64,000 nucleotides of DNA from Vespa crabro (GCF_910589235.1 NC_060961.1:4828501-4892500), one strand, 5' to 3'; counted from the stretch's first letter, positions 25,208 through 37,844 are shown. The notes: generated from the letters alone by a model not told the origin. Program-made: numbers and translations.

Positions 25208-27180
25208 TAGCATATGGTTCGTCTTAATCGTTGGATATATATAACTGTAATTCCCATAATGACAATACGAATAAATAAACTGCTGTCGAGAAAGTAAATT
25301 ATTTTCCAGAAATTATGATTTTAAAATATAGCCTTTGAATTTATTTTAATAATTTTAATTCAATATGGTAATATATTTAAATAATATCCAAGAGATAATA
25401 ATATATTAAGAAAATATAGTTTTACAATTTTATTTGACATGACTATGTAACTATATACAATACTATGCGAAAATATAAGAATTTATAATTCAAGTCAAGC
25501 TACGTATTTATTTTGGTCATCTTGACTCATTTATATGCATATAGTTCATTCTGTAAGAATGCAATCTTATCGACTACGTTGCTTCTGATATGAACCAATA
25601 TAAAATTACGATTTGTACTGATAAACGTATAGGAAACTTTGATATAAGTTTCCTCACAAATTCTATGAAAATCTTGTTCTCTTTCCTTTAAAAATCGATA
25701 ATTGGATAGCTGTTTTATTCTGATTCATAAATATTTTTTCTAATATTAGTTATTTTAAGTTAAACAAATTCGAACTTTTTATCTTCAAAGCTATTACATT
25801 ATCATAACTCTAAATCCAATTTTCCAAATTCTTAAACAACCATATATCCTTTCGTTTTTTGTGATAGCTTAGTTTCCGCACGTATACACTATGTTTTTTC
25901 GTTTGTATGATAAAATTTTGTTATGTTGATCTTTAATTACTATAATTTAAGTATAATCCTAATTCTCAAAGGACTCATTTTCGAGGAACTGAAATAGATC
26001 GGGTATCACATAACGATTAACAGGACTTCTTTTGATATGAAGATAATTATAGTATTTGTCAAAAAAGAATCACTGGGGATACATTGCCATCATTTAGATA
26101 CTCGATTTTGTGTAATTCCGTTTGTTCCATGATCCCTCGAGATTATTTATTTAAAGCAATTTTGTAGTAATTATCATATACAGATATTTCTATATACTGG
26201 AAGAGGATTATGAGATATCTAAAATATCGATTTATTTCACGTTCTCATAGTTGATTATTTATTATTATTATTATAGTAAACAGATTTTTGTTGAATATTT
26301 AAATCTCACTTTTTACATTCATCTACTAATTTACATGGTACTTTTTATACGCGGGTTTCTTTTTATATGCAGTAAATTATTTCACGGTTTATATGGTACT
26401 TTTATATACGGTCTCTGTTTATGCGGTCAGAAAATATAACCCTCCATAATCTTTATTGACTTTATTGTTCTGTTGTAATATCTAAAATGTGATAAAAACG
26501 AAATTTTCATTGACACGATTGCTTTAACTTTGAATCAATCAAAAAGAAAAATTTGATTACTTTGAAGTACGATACTGACGACAACAAATAAAATTCTTTT
26601 TTGTGAATCTATGTAAAATAAATATTTTGAAAACTTATATTGACTTTTTCTTTAGCTTTTTTTATTTTCGTACTGGACAGATCTCCATTTTTATACACGT
26701 AAAAAAAAAAAAAAAGAAAAGACTGCATAAAACGAACACTTGGTAAAAATCAAAAGATGGTTGTATTTATTAAAATAAATTATTGCAATTCTATTATTCA
26801 TTTCATACAATTATCCTATCTTGTAGTATGTGTATACGTATTTTTTTTTTGCAAAATTCGTAATTTATTTGTTAATTAACTTGTTAACTCGAAAATACGA
26901 ATATTTAACTTCAATATTTAGTTAAGAAGATTTAGCTTTACTCTTGTGAAAAGAAAAAAAAATAAATAACTTACTTTCGTTTGAAGTTTTTTAATCATTA
27001 TAAATATTTACGTGTAAATTTTACCTTTTATTTGTACAGTTCTCATTTGTAAATCATTTTATTTTTAATCAGTATCAATTTCATACGTTCATGTTTACCG
27101 ATCAAAAAAGAAAAAAATTATCTCAATTAACAGGTTAAATTATAACTTTTTTTTTTCTGAATAAAATATTTCGTGTGTAT
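23631..27180. other. mostly AT-rich noncoding sequence with one GC-richer island
   Basis: 23631-24400 and 25210-27180 are strongly AT-rich with no coding signal. 24540-25130 is GC-richer, repeat-poor and complex, so it may be regulatory, but I see no exon in it. A GA tract at 25151-25205 bounds it. Confidence 0.55.
25151..25205. repeat. (AG)n microsatellite
   Basis: Uninterrupted AG of about 55 bases. Confidence 0.95.
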
Positions 27181-27551
27181 TTTCGCAAGAAGATCGTCAC
27201 ATCGAGCGATCATTCGTTTCGAAAACCGAGGAAGTTTCGCGGTCGTGTCGATTATCAAACAAGCGTCGTTCCGCGGATAGGGGGTGGTTTTCCGTCGAGC
27301 GGAAGGAGCGCGTGCGTTCGTTCACGCTAGGCGTAAACGGATCGATCAACAATAATACCACGCGTAGCTTGTGTTAGATGGTCAGCGAGTCGTACACTCT
27401 CTTGCTGTTCGTCCCGCCCTAAAACGCAACGTCACCGACAAATAATTTCATCGGCACAGCGCGAATATCATTTCGCGCTTGCAAACCACGCACCACCACT
27501 ATCACAAATCTCCGTGGAGATTTTACCACCACTCTCTTCCATCCCGCTTTT

Positions 27552-27556
<5 letters not shown>

Positions 27557-27593
<37 letters not shown>

Positions 27594-27601
27594 TCTCTCT
27601 C
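27557..27601. repeat. (CT)n microsatellite
   Basis: CT with TTT interruptions near the right end. Confidence 0.93.
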
Positions 27602-28371
27602 AGAGACTTCCGGGATTGATATATCAACGATAAATGTTCGTTGAGGCCTGCCAGTTCGGTGATGGGACGTCATTTCGAGTTGAATTGCAATAACCGGCCC
27701 ATATCGGTATTAATGCCATGGTGATTCATGCATGCATAAGCCAAATAGAACGGTCGCTCGCTGTCAGTTTACGAAGCTACGACCGCGTCAAGTTAGAAAC
27801 AACTAATCGTGACGGATTGGTTTATAACGCTGACGACGAATACGCGGTTGAAAGCTTCAAATGCAACCTAGTTCGTTTCTACTCCCTTAACTACTATATC
27901 TTTTTTCTTTCTCTCTTTCTTTCTCTCTCTCTCTCTCTGTCTCTCATTTTCATCTGATAGCATTCATGTCTCTATGAGAAGGAACAAGTAAAAAACAAGT
28001 AAAAGTGACTTCCCGATAAGATACTCTTGTATTAGCATCCTAGCGATCGTTCCAGTTTTTCTTCTACGTTCGTCAGATTCTTGATTGCGTGCGTACTTTG
28101 CTTATCTTTCTTTAAAGTTCGAGTTCTTTGTTGCGCGATCTTTACTGTATTGAAAAAGAAAAACAAAAAGAAATAACAGAGAAAATACTTTCCTTTCGAA
28201 TGCACTCGAATCGATCGATTCGACTTACGACAAGAGACGCGTAAAGCTGCAAATATTTGTATCTTTCAAGAGAATAGGGGGCGATTGGAGGAGAGAAAGA
28301 AAAGAAGTAAAGAGGAACGAGGGCGAAAAGTGCGTCATCTTTATTGGTGGAAGAACGGGAAAGGAGAGGGA

Positions 28372-28384
28372 GGGGGGGGGGGGG
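28372..28384. repeat. G13 homopolymer in a purine-rich tract
   Basis: Thirteen G in a row, preceded by GGGAAAGGAGAGGGA. Potential G-quadruplex on the plus strand. Confidence 0.93.
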
Positions 28385-28532
28385 TTGAAAGCTTTTCTAT
28401 AGAACAAGTCGAACGATTTTCCTCGTCGTCGCGTACGGCGCCACGCATATCCACTCGACGTCTTTTTCAAATCCATTCGGTCGCCTAGCCGAAGCTGGAA
28501 TTTAAGTCCGCAGAAACGTTCTTTCTTGCAAT

Positions 28533-28578
28533 TGTGTGTGTGTGTGTGTGTGAAAGAGAGAGAGAGAGAGAGAGAGAA
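28533..28578. repeat. compound (GT)n-(GA)n
   Basis: GT repeat of about 20 bases followed directly by GA. Confidence 0.93.
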
Positions 28579-30934
28579 TTTGTGTAGAAAAAAGAAAGAG
28601 AGTCAGTGCTAGACGGTGAGAGATGGACGTGGTACTAGTGCTAGCAGGTACCAATTAATTACGTCTGCTCTGTCACGATGTTTAATTAAAAGTGCAAACG
28701 ACCAGTGCAGTCCAACCCATCGAATTCGTCGCACTTTTCGTAATGCGGAATTGCATTTACGCGGAGCAGTTTTCGGAAGGACGATTACGATGGTCTCTTT
28801 CTCTCTTTCGCGATCCTAATTAATTAATGGATTTTGAATCCTCGCAGCTAGGCAAATCGGTCGAAAGACGTAAAAAGTTTTACTAATTAGAACGATTTGG
28901 ATTAAAGCTTTCTTTTCTTTTTTTACCTGTCCTTTACCTCCAGGACGATGTTTTTTCCAGCACTATGGCTACGTACATACCTATGTATGTATATCGTAAT
29001 GTCCGTGTTCGCCTTAAAAAGGTATTAATTTGGCTGGGTCGAAAATAGACGTTCGGGATGCAACGGGAGTTGGAAAAAACGGTGCTAACGATATCTTTTT
29101 GCCTGAACAGTTTTTTCGTTTTTTTCCTTTTTACCGAGCGAGCAACGCTTATCGCTTATCGCACGGCTTGAGGCCGTTTGCATTTTAACCGGCTCGTTGT
29201 CGATCGCTCTCCAATACGCGCGAATGAATTCGAAATTTCCCTTGTCGAACGCGAGTTACGTGCACCGGCAACGTATCTTGGAAAGCATCCTTTGTTCGTA
29301 TCTAAGTGATTTTTTAATTTTCTTTTTTCATCGATTTTTATTCTTTCCAAGAGGATAATTAATACGATTATTTTAACACGATTTTCCGTTCACATTTGTT
29401 TTAATAACACATGTTCATTTAAATAATTAAACATGCGAATGTATTTACATAGATATGTCTGAAAAAATCTTGACTGATAACAGAAATTATTTATCAGTAA
29501 TTTTATAGAACGGAAAATCTAGTCGGCTTTTCAATAACCACTGGGCAATGTTCGATTTATGCGTTTTAAATATAGAACGCGGATCACTCATTTCACCTGA
29601 CTACATATTTCATTTACCATGAATTCTGTTCAATGAAATTTACCCTTCTCATTTTACCCCTCTCATTGTACCCTCACTCTTATTCTCTCTTGCTTTCTAT
29701 AGTTCTTGAAATATCATAGATGGGACGCAAAAATGGCGCTGAGAAAAAAGCGCGAAGACAAATATTTGTCATGACTCTCTCCGGTTTATAGAACGCTCGA
29801 GTTATCAGCTCGTAACTCCGGCAACTTCTATCTTCTCGTTCCATGACTTCCTTTCTTTGTTTTTCTCTCTTTCTCCTACTCTCATTTTACCTTTTTCCCT
29901 TTTTATCGTTTCTTTCTTTTCCTTTCCTTTGTATTTTCTCATGACTCTCTCTCTCTCTCTCTCTTTCTCTTTTTTTTTCTTTATCTTTATCGTGCTTTAA
30001 AAATTATTCCAAACGTGACAAAAATTATATATAAATAGAATATAAAAATTTTTTAAGAAATAACCACGTTAATATAATTTGTTGATCTTTTGGAAAAGTC
30101 TGTTTATATTTTCTTACTTGTATAAGTCGGATCAATCTAACGTTCATCGATCTCTCTTATGTTCCTTATTCCCTTACTCGAAGAATCTTCGTGTATTTTT
30201 CTTTCTATTTGATTTTCTTTTATTGGATTTCCCATAGCGCCGGATATCGATGACTGTTTTTCTCGCGAAAAGAACGATCTTATCATGAGAGTAAAAATCA
30301 TAAGAGGAAACGTTTGAACTCGCATCGATTGTTTCGCAAAAGTCGTAAACTCTTTTGTCGATGATTTATAAACGGTGGAAGATCGTTTTATAAATATCAA
30401 ATTGAGAAAAGAAAAAAGAAATAAATAAATAATCCTTTTAGTATATTTTAATGAATTTAATTCTAATCCTATTAACGGTAAAAAATAAAGGAAGGAATTA
30501 ATTTTTAACGAAGATTTGACTTTTCTCATTAAGTTAATAATTCATTCGTTTCTCGCTTCCATTAAGAAAACGTTGTATCTATGATGTTCGAGTTCTTCAT
30601 TTTATGATTCATTAATTTATCGAAAACTCACTGTTGCTATGTATAGCATTTCATTTTTAATAGAAATAAATTTTTTATGAATTTATATTTGTTGATTAAA
30701 AATCTTCCCAATTAATAATATAAACAATACGATGTCAATATTTCGAAAGGATTTTGAAATAATTTGAAAGCGCGAAGCTCTTGTGATTCTAATAATTAAT
30801 TCTTCAGGGATGCGTTTGTCTGATTATCCCCTTAGATTCGGTATACATATGATAATAGAGCGAAGGACTTTAATACTCATTAAATTTGCATCTCGAGACA
30901 TTGAGAACGTGAGCAAGCGGCACACATATACACA

Positions 30935-30935
30935 T

Positions 30936-30987
<52 letters not shown>

Positions 30988-31015
30988 AGAGAGAGAGAGA
31001 GAGAGAAAGAGAGAG
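30935..31015. repeat. (GA)n block
   Basis: About 80 bases of GA with few interruptions. Confidence 0.95.
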
Positions 31016-31240
31016 TAGAAATTATTCGAGTTTGTTTGTACGAGAAAAGCGGAAGGAAGGTAGGACCTTTGGTTATTCTCTTGCTTAAGCCGACACATTG
31101 CAACGAATCTAGTCGGATTAAAGTAGCATTGCAGACCAGCGATTCGTGGTTTCGTATGTCGTCTCTGTCCCTTCGTCGACGATGAAACACGACTAGATTC
31201 GCTTGGCTAAGAATAATTGATAGCTTTAGTTTTAGATATA

Positions 31241-31257
31241 GCAAGAGAGAGAAAGAA

Positions 31258-31300
<43 letters not shown>

Positions 31301-31333
31301 GAGAGAGAGGAGTGAGAGAAAGAGAGAGAGAGT
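31241..31333. repeat. (GA)n block with GACA interruptions
   Basis: Second long GA block about 225 bases after the preceding one. Confidence 0.93.
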
Positions 31334-31512
31334 TAGATGCAAAGAGGAATAAACTTTCTATCGGATAAGATGTCCAAAACCGAGCCTTACGATAAGTCCA
31401 TAGTTCAAGGGATTCAAGAGGATTCCTCCCTTAATATCCCAAGGGAGATATTAATTCGATAATTATCGAAAGAGCACAAAGCTTCGCTTAATATACTCTC
31501 TTATTCCTCTCT

Positions 31513-31560
31513 ACCTCCCTCCCTCCCTCCCTCTCTCTCTCTCTCTCTCTCTTTCTCTTT
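31513..31560. repeat. (CCCT)n-(CT)n
   Basis: Four CCCT units followed by CT. Confidence 0.92.
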
Positions 31561-31611
31561 CTAGAGATTATCGACTTAGATTCTTCTCTCTATATCTGTT
31601 TAGGTATACAT

Positions 31612-31612
<1 letters not shown>

Positions 31613-31658
<46 letters not shown>
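31613..31658. repeat. (AT)n microsatellite
   Basis: Uninterrupted AT of about 46 bases. Confidence 0.95.
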
Positions 31659-31665
<7 letters not shown>

Positions 31666-31864
31666 AGAAGGTAATTCGTCTGTGCGAAGAATGGAAATAC
31701 AGTGAAGAATAAGAAAGCATAAGCATTGAAGGTTGACCGAATGACCCGGTTAAATTTTGTTCCTCTCACAAATCGTCGCTCGTAAGAATTTCTTTGTTTT
31801 ACTTAGTTGACGTTTAATTATTTCACCGTTCCTTTGTCGCAGATTCCCACCCTTCGTTGAGAAA

Positions 31865-31906
<42 letters not shown>
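31865..31906. repeat. (GA)n microsatellite
   Basis: Pure GA after AAAGA units. Confidence 0.93.
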
Positions 31907-31908
<2 letters not shown>

Positions 31909-32284
31909 ACCATTCTAGTTTAGTGCAGTTATTTGGTAACGTTTTATGGTTTAAGTTCTAGTTGTGCCTGAACGAAGAAATGTTAGCATAGAAATTAATG
32001 ACAAAGTAGACCGAAATAGCACTTCGAATTTGAAATGAAAAACAAAGGAGTCGCTCTACAATTAATGTTATTTATTCCTACAAAATTAAATGCTTTTTTA
32101 TGTTTATAGTTAAAGAATGATTGTCGTCATATATATATATATTTAAATTTTGCATATGTTTAAGTTTATCGAGATCGCACGCTTTGATAGCTTCGTAAAA
32201 AATGACCCTGGGAAACAATATTCTTGCCAGATATTACTTCATAAATATTTTTTGCTTTACAAGAAATTTAAATGATCTATTTAG

Positions 32285-32286
<2 letters not shown>

Positions 32287-32327
<41 letters not shown>
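32287..32327. repeat. (AT)n microsatellite
   Basis: Uninterrupted AT repeat. Confidence 0.94.
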
Positions 32328-32332
<5 letters not shown>

Positions 32333-32679
32333 ATTGTGATTATTTCGTAGTATATTTTTGAGATAGTAATGAAGATAAAAAAGATATTTTTCTTTAGAAT
32401 TTACTTTTCGCTTTTTCTCGTTCTCTCTCTTTGCAAGTAAAATTGGAAAAGCAGGAAAAAGTAAATCTCGTTAATTAACGTAGAATGCTTGTCTTTTATA
32501 TATAGTACGTATTATCATTGTACAACTTACGAAATGGTATAATAATGCGTAGAGAATAATGAGGTAGAAAGGTATCTTGTTGTGTTTCAAAAAATCTTTT
32601 CAAAATTATAAATAGCCATTCGACGAAAATGATCAATTTGATGAAACATAAAAGTTGTATCTATATCGCGATTCATTCA

Positions 32680-32717
32680 AAAAAAAAAAAAAAAGAAAAA
32701 AAAAAAAAAAGAAAAAA
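32680..32717. repeat. A-rich tract
   Basis: A runs broken by single G. Confidence 0.9.
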
Positions 32718-33681
32718 GCTCAATTTGGTGCAACGTTTAATTTGACCTATATACATAATTTTACATTACTCCGTCTATTTTGTTTATATTCTAAGATATT
32801 TACTTTCATTTAAAGGGAAAACAATTCTTCGACACTAAACTTATCTTGCGTGATATTCCAATATAGGATCTTTTTCTCTCTCGAAATTACACGATTCCCC
32901 ATAAAGAAAGTTCGTCTCTTTCTCTCCCTCTTTCTTTCCCCTCCCTCGCTCTCCCCTCTCTCTCTCTCTCTCTGTCTGTCTCCGTCTTTCTTCTTCTTTT
33001 TTTTTTTTTCGAAGGGAAGAACACAGGCACGTGCACGATACGACGGATACGTGTACGGGTCTGAACTTACCGTGCGCAGCGAGGGGTTTTAATTTCGTCG
33101 AGAAGCCAGATGGACCAAATGGCTACGTGTTCTCCTTTACGGTCGTCTGCGTGTTCTTGATTAACGTCAATTCCATGGTGGTCCCAGTTACGTTCTCATT
33201 TTCGTTTCCGCTACTTTATTCAATTCACCGGTACTAACACCACCACTAATACTACTATCACCACTACCACTAATGCTGGCAGTAGTCCTACTACCAATGT
33301 CGCCATCACCACGGTCATCGTCGCTTATAGCCTACCTTTCTTCGTATCCATTCAGCAAAAGAGAGAACGAAATACGTTTCTTTTCTTTCTAGTGAATATA
33401 AGTGGTACTATAAATGGTACTAAAATCGAATCATATAATTTAACAACCATCACTTATTTTAACATCTAAAGTCACTTTATAGAAACGTATTAAGATCAAT
33501 TCGTTCGATTATTTTAATTAATTCTTAATGTAAGAGGATAGAAAATTATCAAAGCTTAAGAAAAATAGATATTATTAATTGATCTCTTAAGATATAAGAA
33601 AAATATAAGTATTGTGAGATAATGTAAATGATAATGTAACGATAAAGAAAGAACTTTTAGAAATTAACAATGCTTACGATT

Positions 33682-33684
<3 letters not shown>

Positions 33685-33716
<32 letters not shown>
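33685..33716. repeat. T homopolymer
   Basis: About 32 T without interruption. Confidence 0.93.
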
Positions 33717-33717
<1 letters not shown>

Positions 33718-34529
33718 TAAAGATATTGTATAAAATGAGATATAAATTGCATTATGTATGAATGAGTTGGAGTGCGTGTATTAATATTGATCTAAATGTG
33801 TAGAGGTATCAATGTTTGAGTGAAAAATTGTTAAAAAATATCGAAGGATCGGAATAGTTCACTTGTATCGTAAAATTATTTATAAAATTATATATAATAG
33901 TATATACTATTTTTGGATATTATTTGATTATATCATATATCAATTTCTCAATTTCTTTACTACTTGTAATTGATCATCTTATAGATGGTTCGTCATGCAG
34001 AAGAAAATGTAGCTCTTTTCTTGAGGCTTGATAAAAGCTCCAAAGCACTATTTCATTATTTCTCTGGAGTACTTCGATTCTTATTGAAATGGAAAACGTT
34101 TAAAACGAGTACTGTACTTTGTAATATCCGATTATTAAAGAGAGAACTTTTATCGATATAATAATCGTTAAAGCGTTCCTTTTTATCCACTCTTTTCTCC
34201 GAAGATACGGAAAACAAATGGGAAGACTTGAAAACGGAGAGAAAGAAAGGAACATCGATCAGTATTGTTCGTACTGTAATTTATTACAATTTGTACAGAT
34301 TACAAACCAGTACCTATCGTTTCTTTCTTCGCATTCACTGTTAGGCGTCTTAAAAGGAGCGGATATCGAGCCAAACGTTGCCGCTCGCCGTAGCTGCGCT
34401 AACGTTATAATATACCGATCGTTACGAGGATTATCTCAATTTTATAATCTACCCTTATTTTTTGTTTTTCTTTTTTTTTTTCGTTTTTTTTCCTTATTTT
34501 TTTTCTTTTTTTTTTTTTTTTTTAAATTG

Positions 34530-34549
34530 TTATTATTATTATTATTATT
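34530..34549. repeat. (ATT)n after T-rich tract
   Basis: Short ATT trinucleotide array directly after T-rich sequence (34466-34523). Confidence 0.88.
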
Positions 34550-34974
34550 TTTTCATCGTCGCTGAACATTGGCGTATCCTTAATCGTAGAAGAGAAAATC
34601 TGAGAGAACAACTCGTGTCTCGCGGAGAGGCAGTAGTTAGACATACATATTTCGACGTAAGTGGGAGAGGAAATCGAAAATAGTTCCTGATTGTCCAACA
34701 TTTTCCTCTCTCGCCAGAACTCGTAGTCACCCCGACGCACAACATTCCTTCTCCCTCCATTTAACCGGGCACCAATTTTTCGTTCGTTTTTATATACTTA
34801 TTTCACTTCAACGAACGAATCTTCTTCCTTCACATTTCTTTGACTCTTCTTAATCAACAATTTACATCAAAAAGATAACATGTTCAAAAGTAACTGCATT
34901 ATGTATAATAATAGGTCGTCGTCGATTTTACAATGGGGTCTTTTTCTTAACGCGACGTGTCACCGTCTTTTTAT

Positions 34975-35193
34975 CGTCGTCGTCAGGCTATTTTAGTTTA
35001 TTTCCTTTTTCGTTTTTGTTCGTTTCACCTTATTCCATCTCATTCGTTTTCAATAAAAATCATCATTATTCGACTATCTACTTCAATACATAGTAACATA
35101 CATAACTGGAAGCCCTAGACTACTAGGTTTTACATGGACGATGTATTCGGATCAGACAGTGGCAGTGATGTTCTCGTTAATGTCGCGGACAAG
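34975..35193 (-). other. probable 3'UTR of the beat-like gene
   Basis: Sequence directly after the stop codon at 35194. On the minus strand it contains many stops in all frames and leads to an AATAAA at 34997-35002. The 3' limit is an estimate of about 20 bases past that hexamer. No transcript evidence is available, and a longer UTR is possible. Confidence 0.35.
34997..35002 (-). terminator. candidate polyadenylation signal AATAAA
   Basis: The plus strand reads tttatt, so AATAAA on the minus strand lies about 195 bases after the stop of the beat-like terminal exon. It is the first canonical hexamer I see downstream. The hexamer is common by chance in AT-rich DNA, so confidence is moderate at best. 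Confidence 0.35.
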
Positions 35194-35339
35194 CTACCTT
35201 GTACCGAGTACAGCGTTCGTAAGTCGTCCGCTTGTCAAGGCTTCGGTCACCGCCAGTATCGCTGTAGCCAAAGCTATCGAAGTCATCGTTGCTGAGTACC
35301 AAAGTTCTTGATTCATTACGACGCTTGCACTTGATTCTG
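35194..35339 (-). CDS. beat: beat-like gene, probable terminal exon: hydrophobic C-terminal tail and stop
   Basis: A strong acceptor (a pyrimidine-rich tract ending tttctttgtcag) precedes this exon. Entering with two bases completes a Thr codon with the previous exon, and 47 further residues follow to a TAG at 35194-35196. The residues include NQELWYSATM, then a hydrophobic run TSIALATAILAV, then a polar tail ending VLGTR. A hydrophobic segment close to the C terminus fits a membrane-attached Beat (short transmembrane anchor or GPI-type signal) and not the cystine-knot tail of Beat-Ia. The phase match, acceptor quality and tail character support it. The weak points are a 14-kb preceding intron and poor conservation of Beat tails, so another terminal exon is possible. 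A second frame of the same exon is also open (RIKCKRRNES...), but only the frame given fits the splice phase. Confidence 0.72.
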
Positions 35340-35817
35340 CTGACAAAGAAAGAGAAAACAAACATAGTTTGAATTTAGAATGATATTACGATGATAAATA
35401 CGAAGAATTTATCGTTGGATACTTATTTACGTATGCACGATAAAAATAAAAAGAAATTTAGCTCGTTAAAACAGCGCATAATGTTCTAACTATTCTACTG
35501 TAATTTATCTACTAGAGAAATAAAGAGAAAGAAGTAAATGGTATTAAACGATGTATCATTCGCTCGCAAATAACTTAAAAGCATATCATATCCCAAAGGT
35601 ACAGAGAAAATCGTAAAACGGTTAGTATCTTAACATCCCGACGATGGGTATGAAGTATATATAGACAATGCATTTTACGGAAATCTCTGGGGAATAAGCC
35701 CCCAGTATGTCCTCGGGCCATTTTGATAAAATCGTATCTACCATGCTATAACACCAAGAGGATATCCTCTTATCGTTCTCCCTTTAAACCTTTCCTTTAA
35801 ACCTAAAAGGAGAAATC

Positions 35818-35818
<1 letters not shown>

Positions 35819-35867
<49 letters not shown>
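35819..35867. repeat. (AG)n microsatellite
   Basis: Uninterrupted AG inside the last intron of the beat-like gene. Confidence 0.95.
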
Positions 35868-35868
<1 letters not shown>

Positions 35869-36822
35869 CAAGTAGAATTCCAGGATAATGTCGACGTGAG
35901 CCGATAAGGCATTTTATATTAACAAAATCAATGCAAAATACATGTTACATTAAAGCACAATACTTTAGATCGTATCTTTTAACCTTTTATCGGCTACTTA
36001 ATATCCAATCGTTATTATCATCATCAGATTTATGTTTGAAATTATATAATCTAAAGATTACGTGAATCTTTAAATTGATTTATAATTGATTGCGATTCAA
36101 ATTTAAATCGAATCAAATCTATTACAATGAAATATTAAATCGACATATTTTTTCAAATTTATTTTCTCTCCCTTCGAGAAAATATAAAATGTAAAAACGT
36201 AGAATGAAACTTTCAACATCTCCCTGTGAAATATTACAGATAGATATTTTTTTGCTCATTCCTTTTTCTGCGAATCTCTTTATGAAAATAATGCAACCTA
36301 GGTATATTACGTTGCAAATCGAGAGAGATTATAGAGAATTTCTCTTTCTCATTATATTGAACGAATAATTAAATATTTGTTATTTCAATGTGTTTTATTT
36401 ATTATTTTTTCTCATTAATAGTTTAGAAATTTACAAAGTATCGTTTGAATTTTCATGGAACTCGAGGTGGATCGATGAAAAGTTTCGTTGAAGGAAGGAC
36501 GAAAAGAACCGAAGATGTGGTAAAGAATCGTATTAAGGGCAACGTCACGGTTTCTCGCGATTAAATTTTCAAGAAGGGAACGGGGTAAAAAAAGGGCGAC
36601 TGAAGACAAAGCAAAGAAGAAGCAAGATCGAAAGAGTAACTCTAGGAGAGAGGACGAGAATAGAAAAAGTAAATTACCGGTAGACTCGCATCCTCGCCGA
36701 ACCTCGACGAAGTCACGCCATTGGAAGATGCAAAGAACCTTGGGGGAAAGTACCCGATGGTAATTTTGTCCGCGACGAGACGTGGAAAATAATTGGATCG
36801 GTTTGTCGCGAACATTTTAAGT

Positions 36823-36824
<2 letters not shown>

Positions 36825-36874
<50 letters not shown>
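36825..36874. repeat. (CT)n microsatellite
   Basis: Uninterrupted CT of about 50 bases. Confidence 0.95.
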
Positions 36875-36877
<3 letters not shown>

Positions 36878-37809
36878 TCAGGTCTATCTATCTCTCTTTC
36901 TTTCGATTTGTTCTAATGCTTCGTCTTTTTTTTTTTCCTTCGATTATATGCAAAGCACATGATCGTACATTTATCTCATAATATAATTGAAAAACATGAA
37001 TAATAAAGCTTACGCTATATCGCATTTACATATTTATCAATAATATGAGTGAAAGAAGAATATAAAGAGAAAAATATATTAAATAAAATGTATTTCATTA
37101 TAATTTTGATCAAATGTGAAAATTAAGTGATCGCTCCTTTCTTTTTCTTTTCGTAGAAAGAAATTTCTGGGAAGTTATATTCCTCGCTTTAGTTTCATTT
37201 TGTTTTTCCTTTATACATTCTTCTCTTTCCTTATGACGCATTTCTTATCGCTGTCTCTATTTTCTTTCTACTTTATAAGCTGTTTAGAGGAATTCCAAAA
37301 AAAGAAAAAAGAAAGAAAGAAGTCTCTCAGAAACTAGCAGGAAGGCGAGCTTAATGAAAGGGAAATTGACTCCATTTGAAAAACCTCATTACTTCGTCTT
37401 CTTGATTCGCTCAAGAACTTGTTTTCCAACATCATCACGTATATTTCTCCATTTATGAGACGTTTTAGTTGCAAAGGAAGAAAAAACAAAAAAAAAAGAA
37501 AATACAGCATATAACATGTTTTAATCGTGATGGATTTGACTATATGTAGGGAGAAGGATTTTCTTGGAAAATGTGTCTTTAGCGGCGCATTTCTGTCTCG
37601 TAAATTTAATCCCACATAGTAAGACGAGGACATGCATGAGAATACATGTAAGAATGTATACGTACACGGGACACACGGAAAGCTCAGAGTTAAATCACGT
37701 CTCCAACGTCTCTGATACAAAGGGAGAGCATTTAATGCAGCGCATCGAAGCGATGTTCTTTGATGAAATTCTAATCTATCTCATTATCACGATTATGAGT
37801 GTGCGTTTA

Positions 37810-37844
<35 letters not shown>

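Larger units (their letters stand above)
27181..29360. other. CpG-rich complex region, possible regulatory DNA
   Basis: This is the longest relatively GC- and CpG-rich stretch left of the gene, interrupted by CT (27557-27601, 27909-27946), GT/GA (28533-28578) and a G13 run (28372-28384). No frame gives a recognisable protein. A TCAGTG initiator-like sequence lies at about 28601. A promoter or enhancer is possible but unproven. Confidence 0.35.
29361..34974. other. noncoding sequence downstream of the beat-like gene
   Basis: Long GA blocks (30935-31015, 31241-31333, 31865-31906), a CCCT/CT tract (31513-31560), AT tracts (31613-31658, 32287-32327), an A-rich run (32680-32717) and T runs (33685-33716, 34466-34523). 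33020-33350 is GC-richer, with a short hydrophobic open frame on the plus strand (33031-33237) that I do not recognise. Confidence 0.55.

Noticed and set aside
33031..33237. Plus-strand 68-codon hydrophobic frame
   Set aside because: No recognisable family, no convincing splice sites or partner exons, and it begins within a GC-richer patch where such frames arise by chance.
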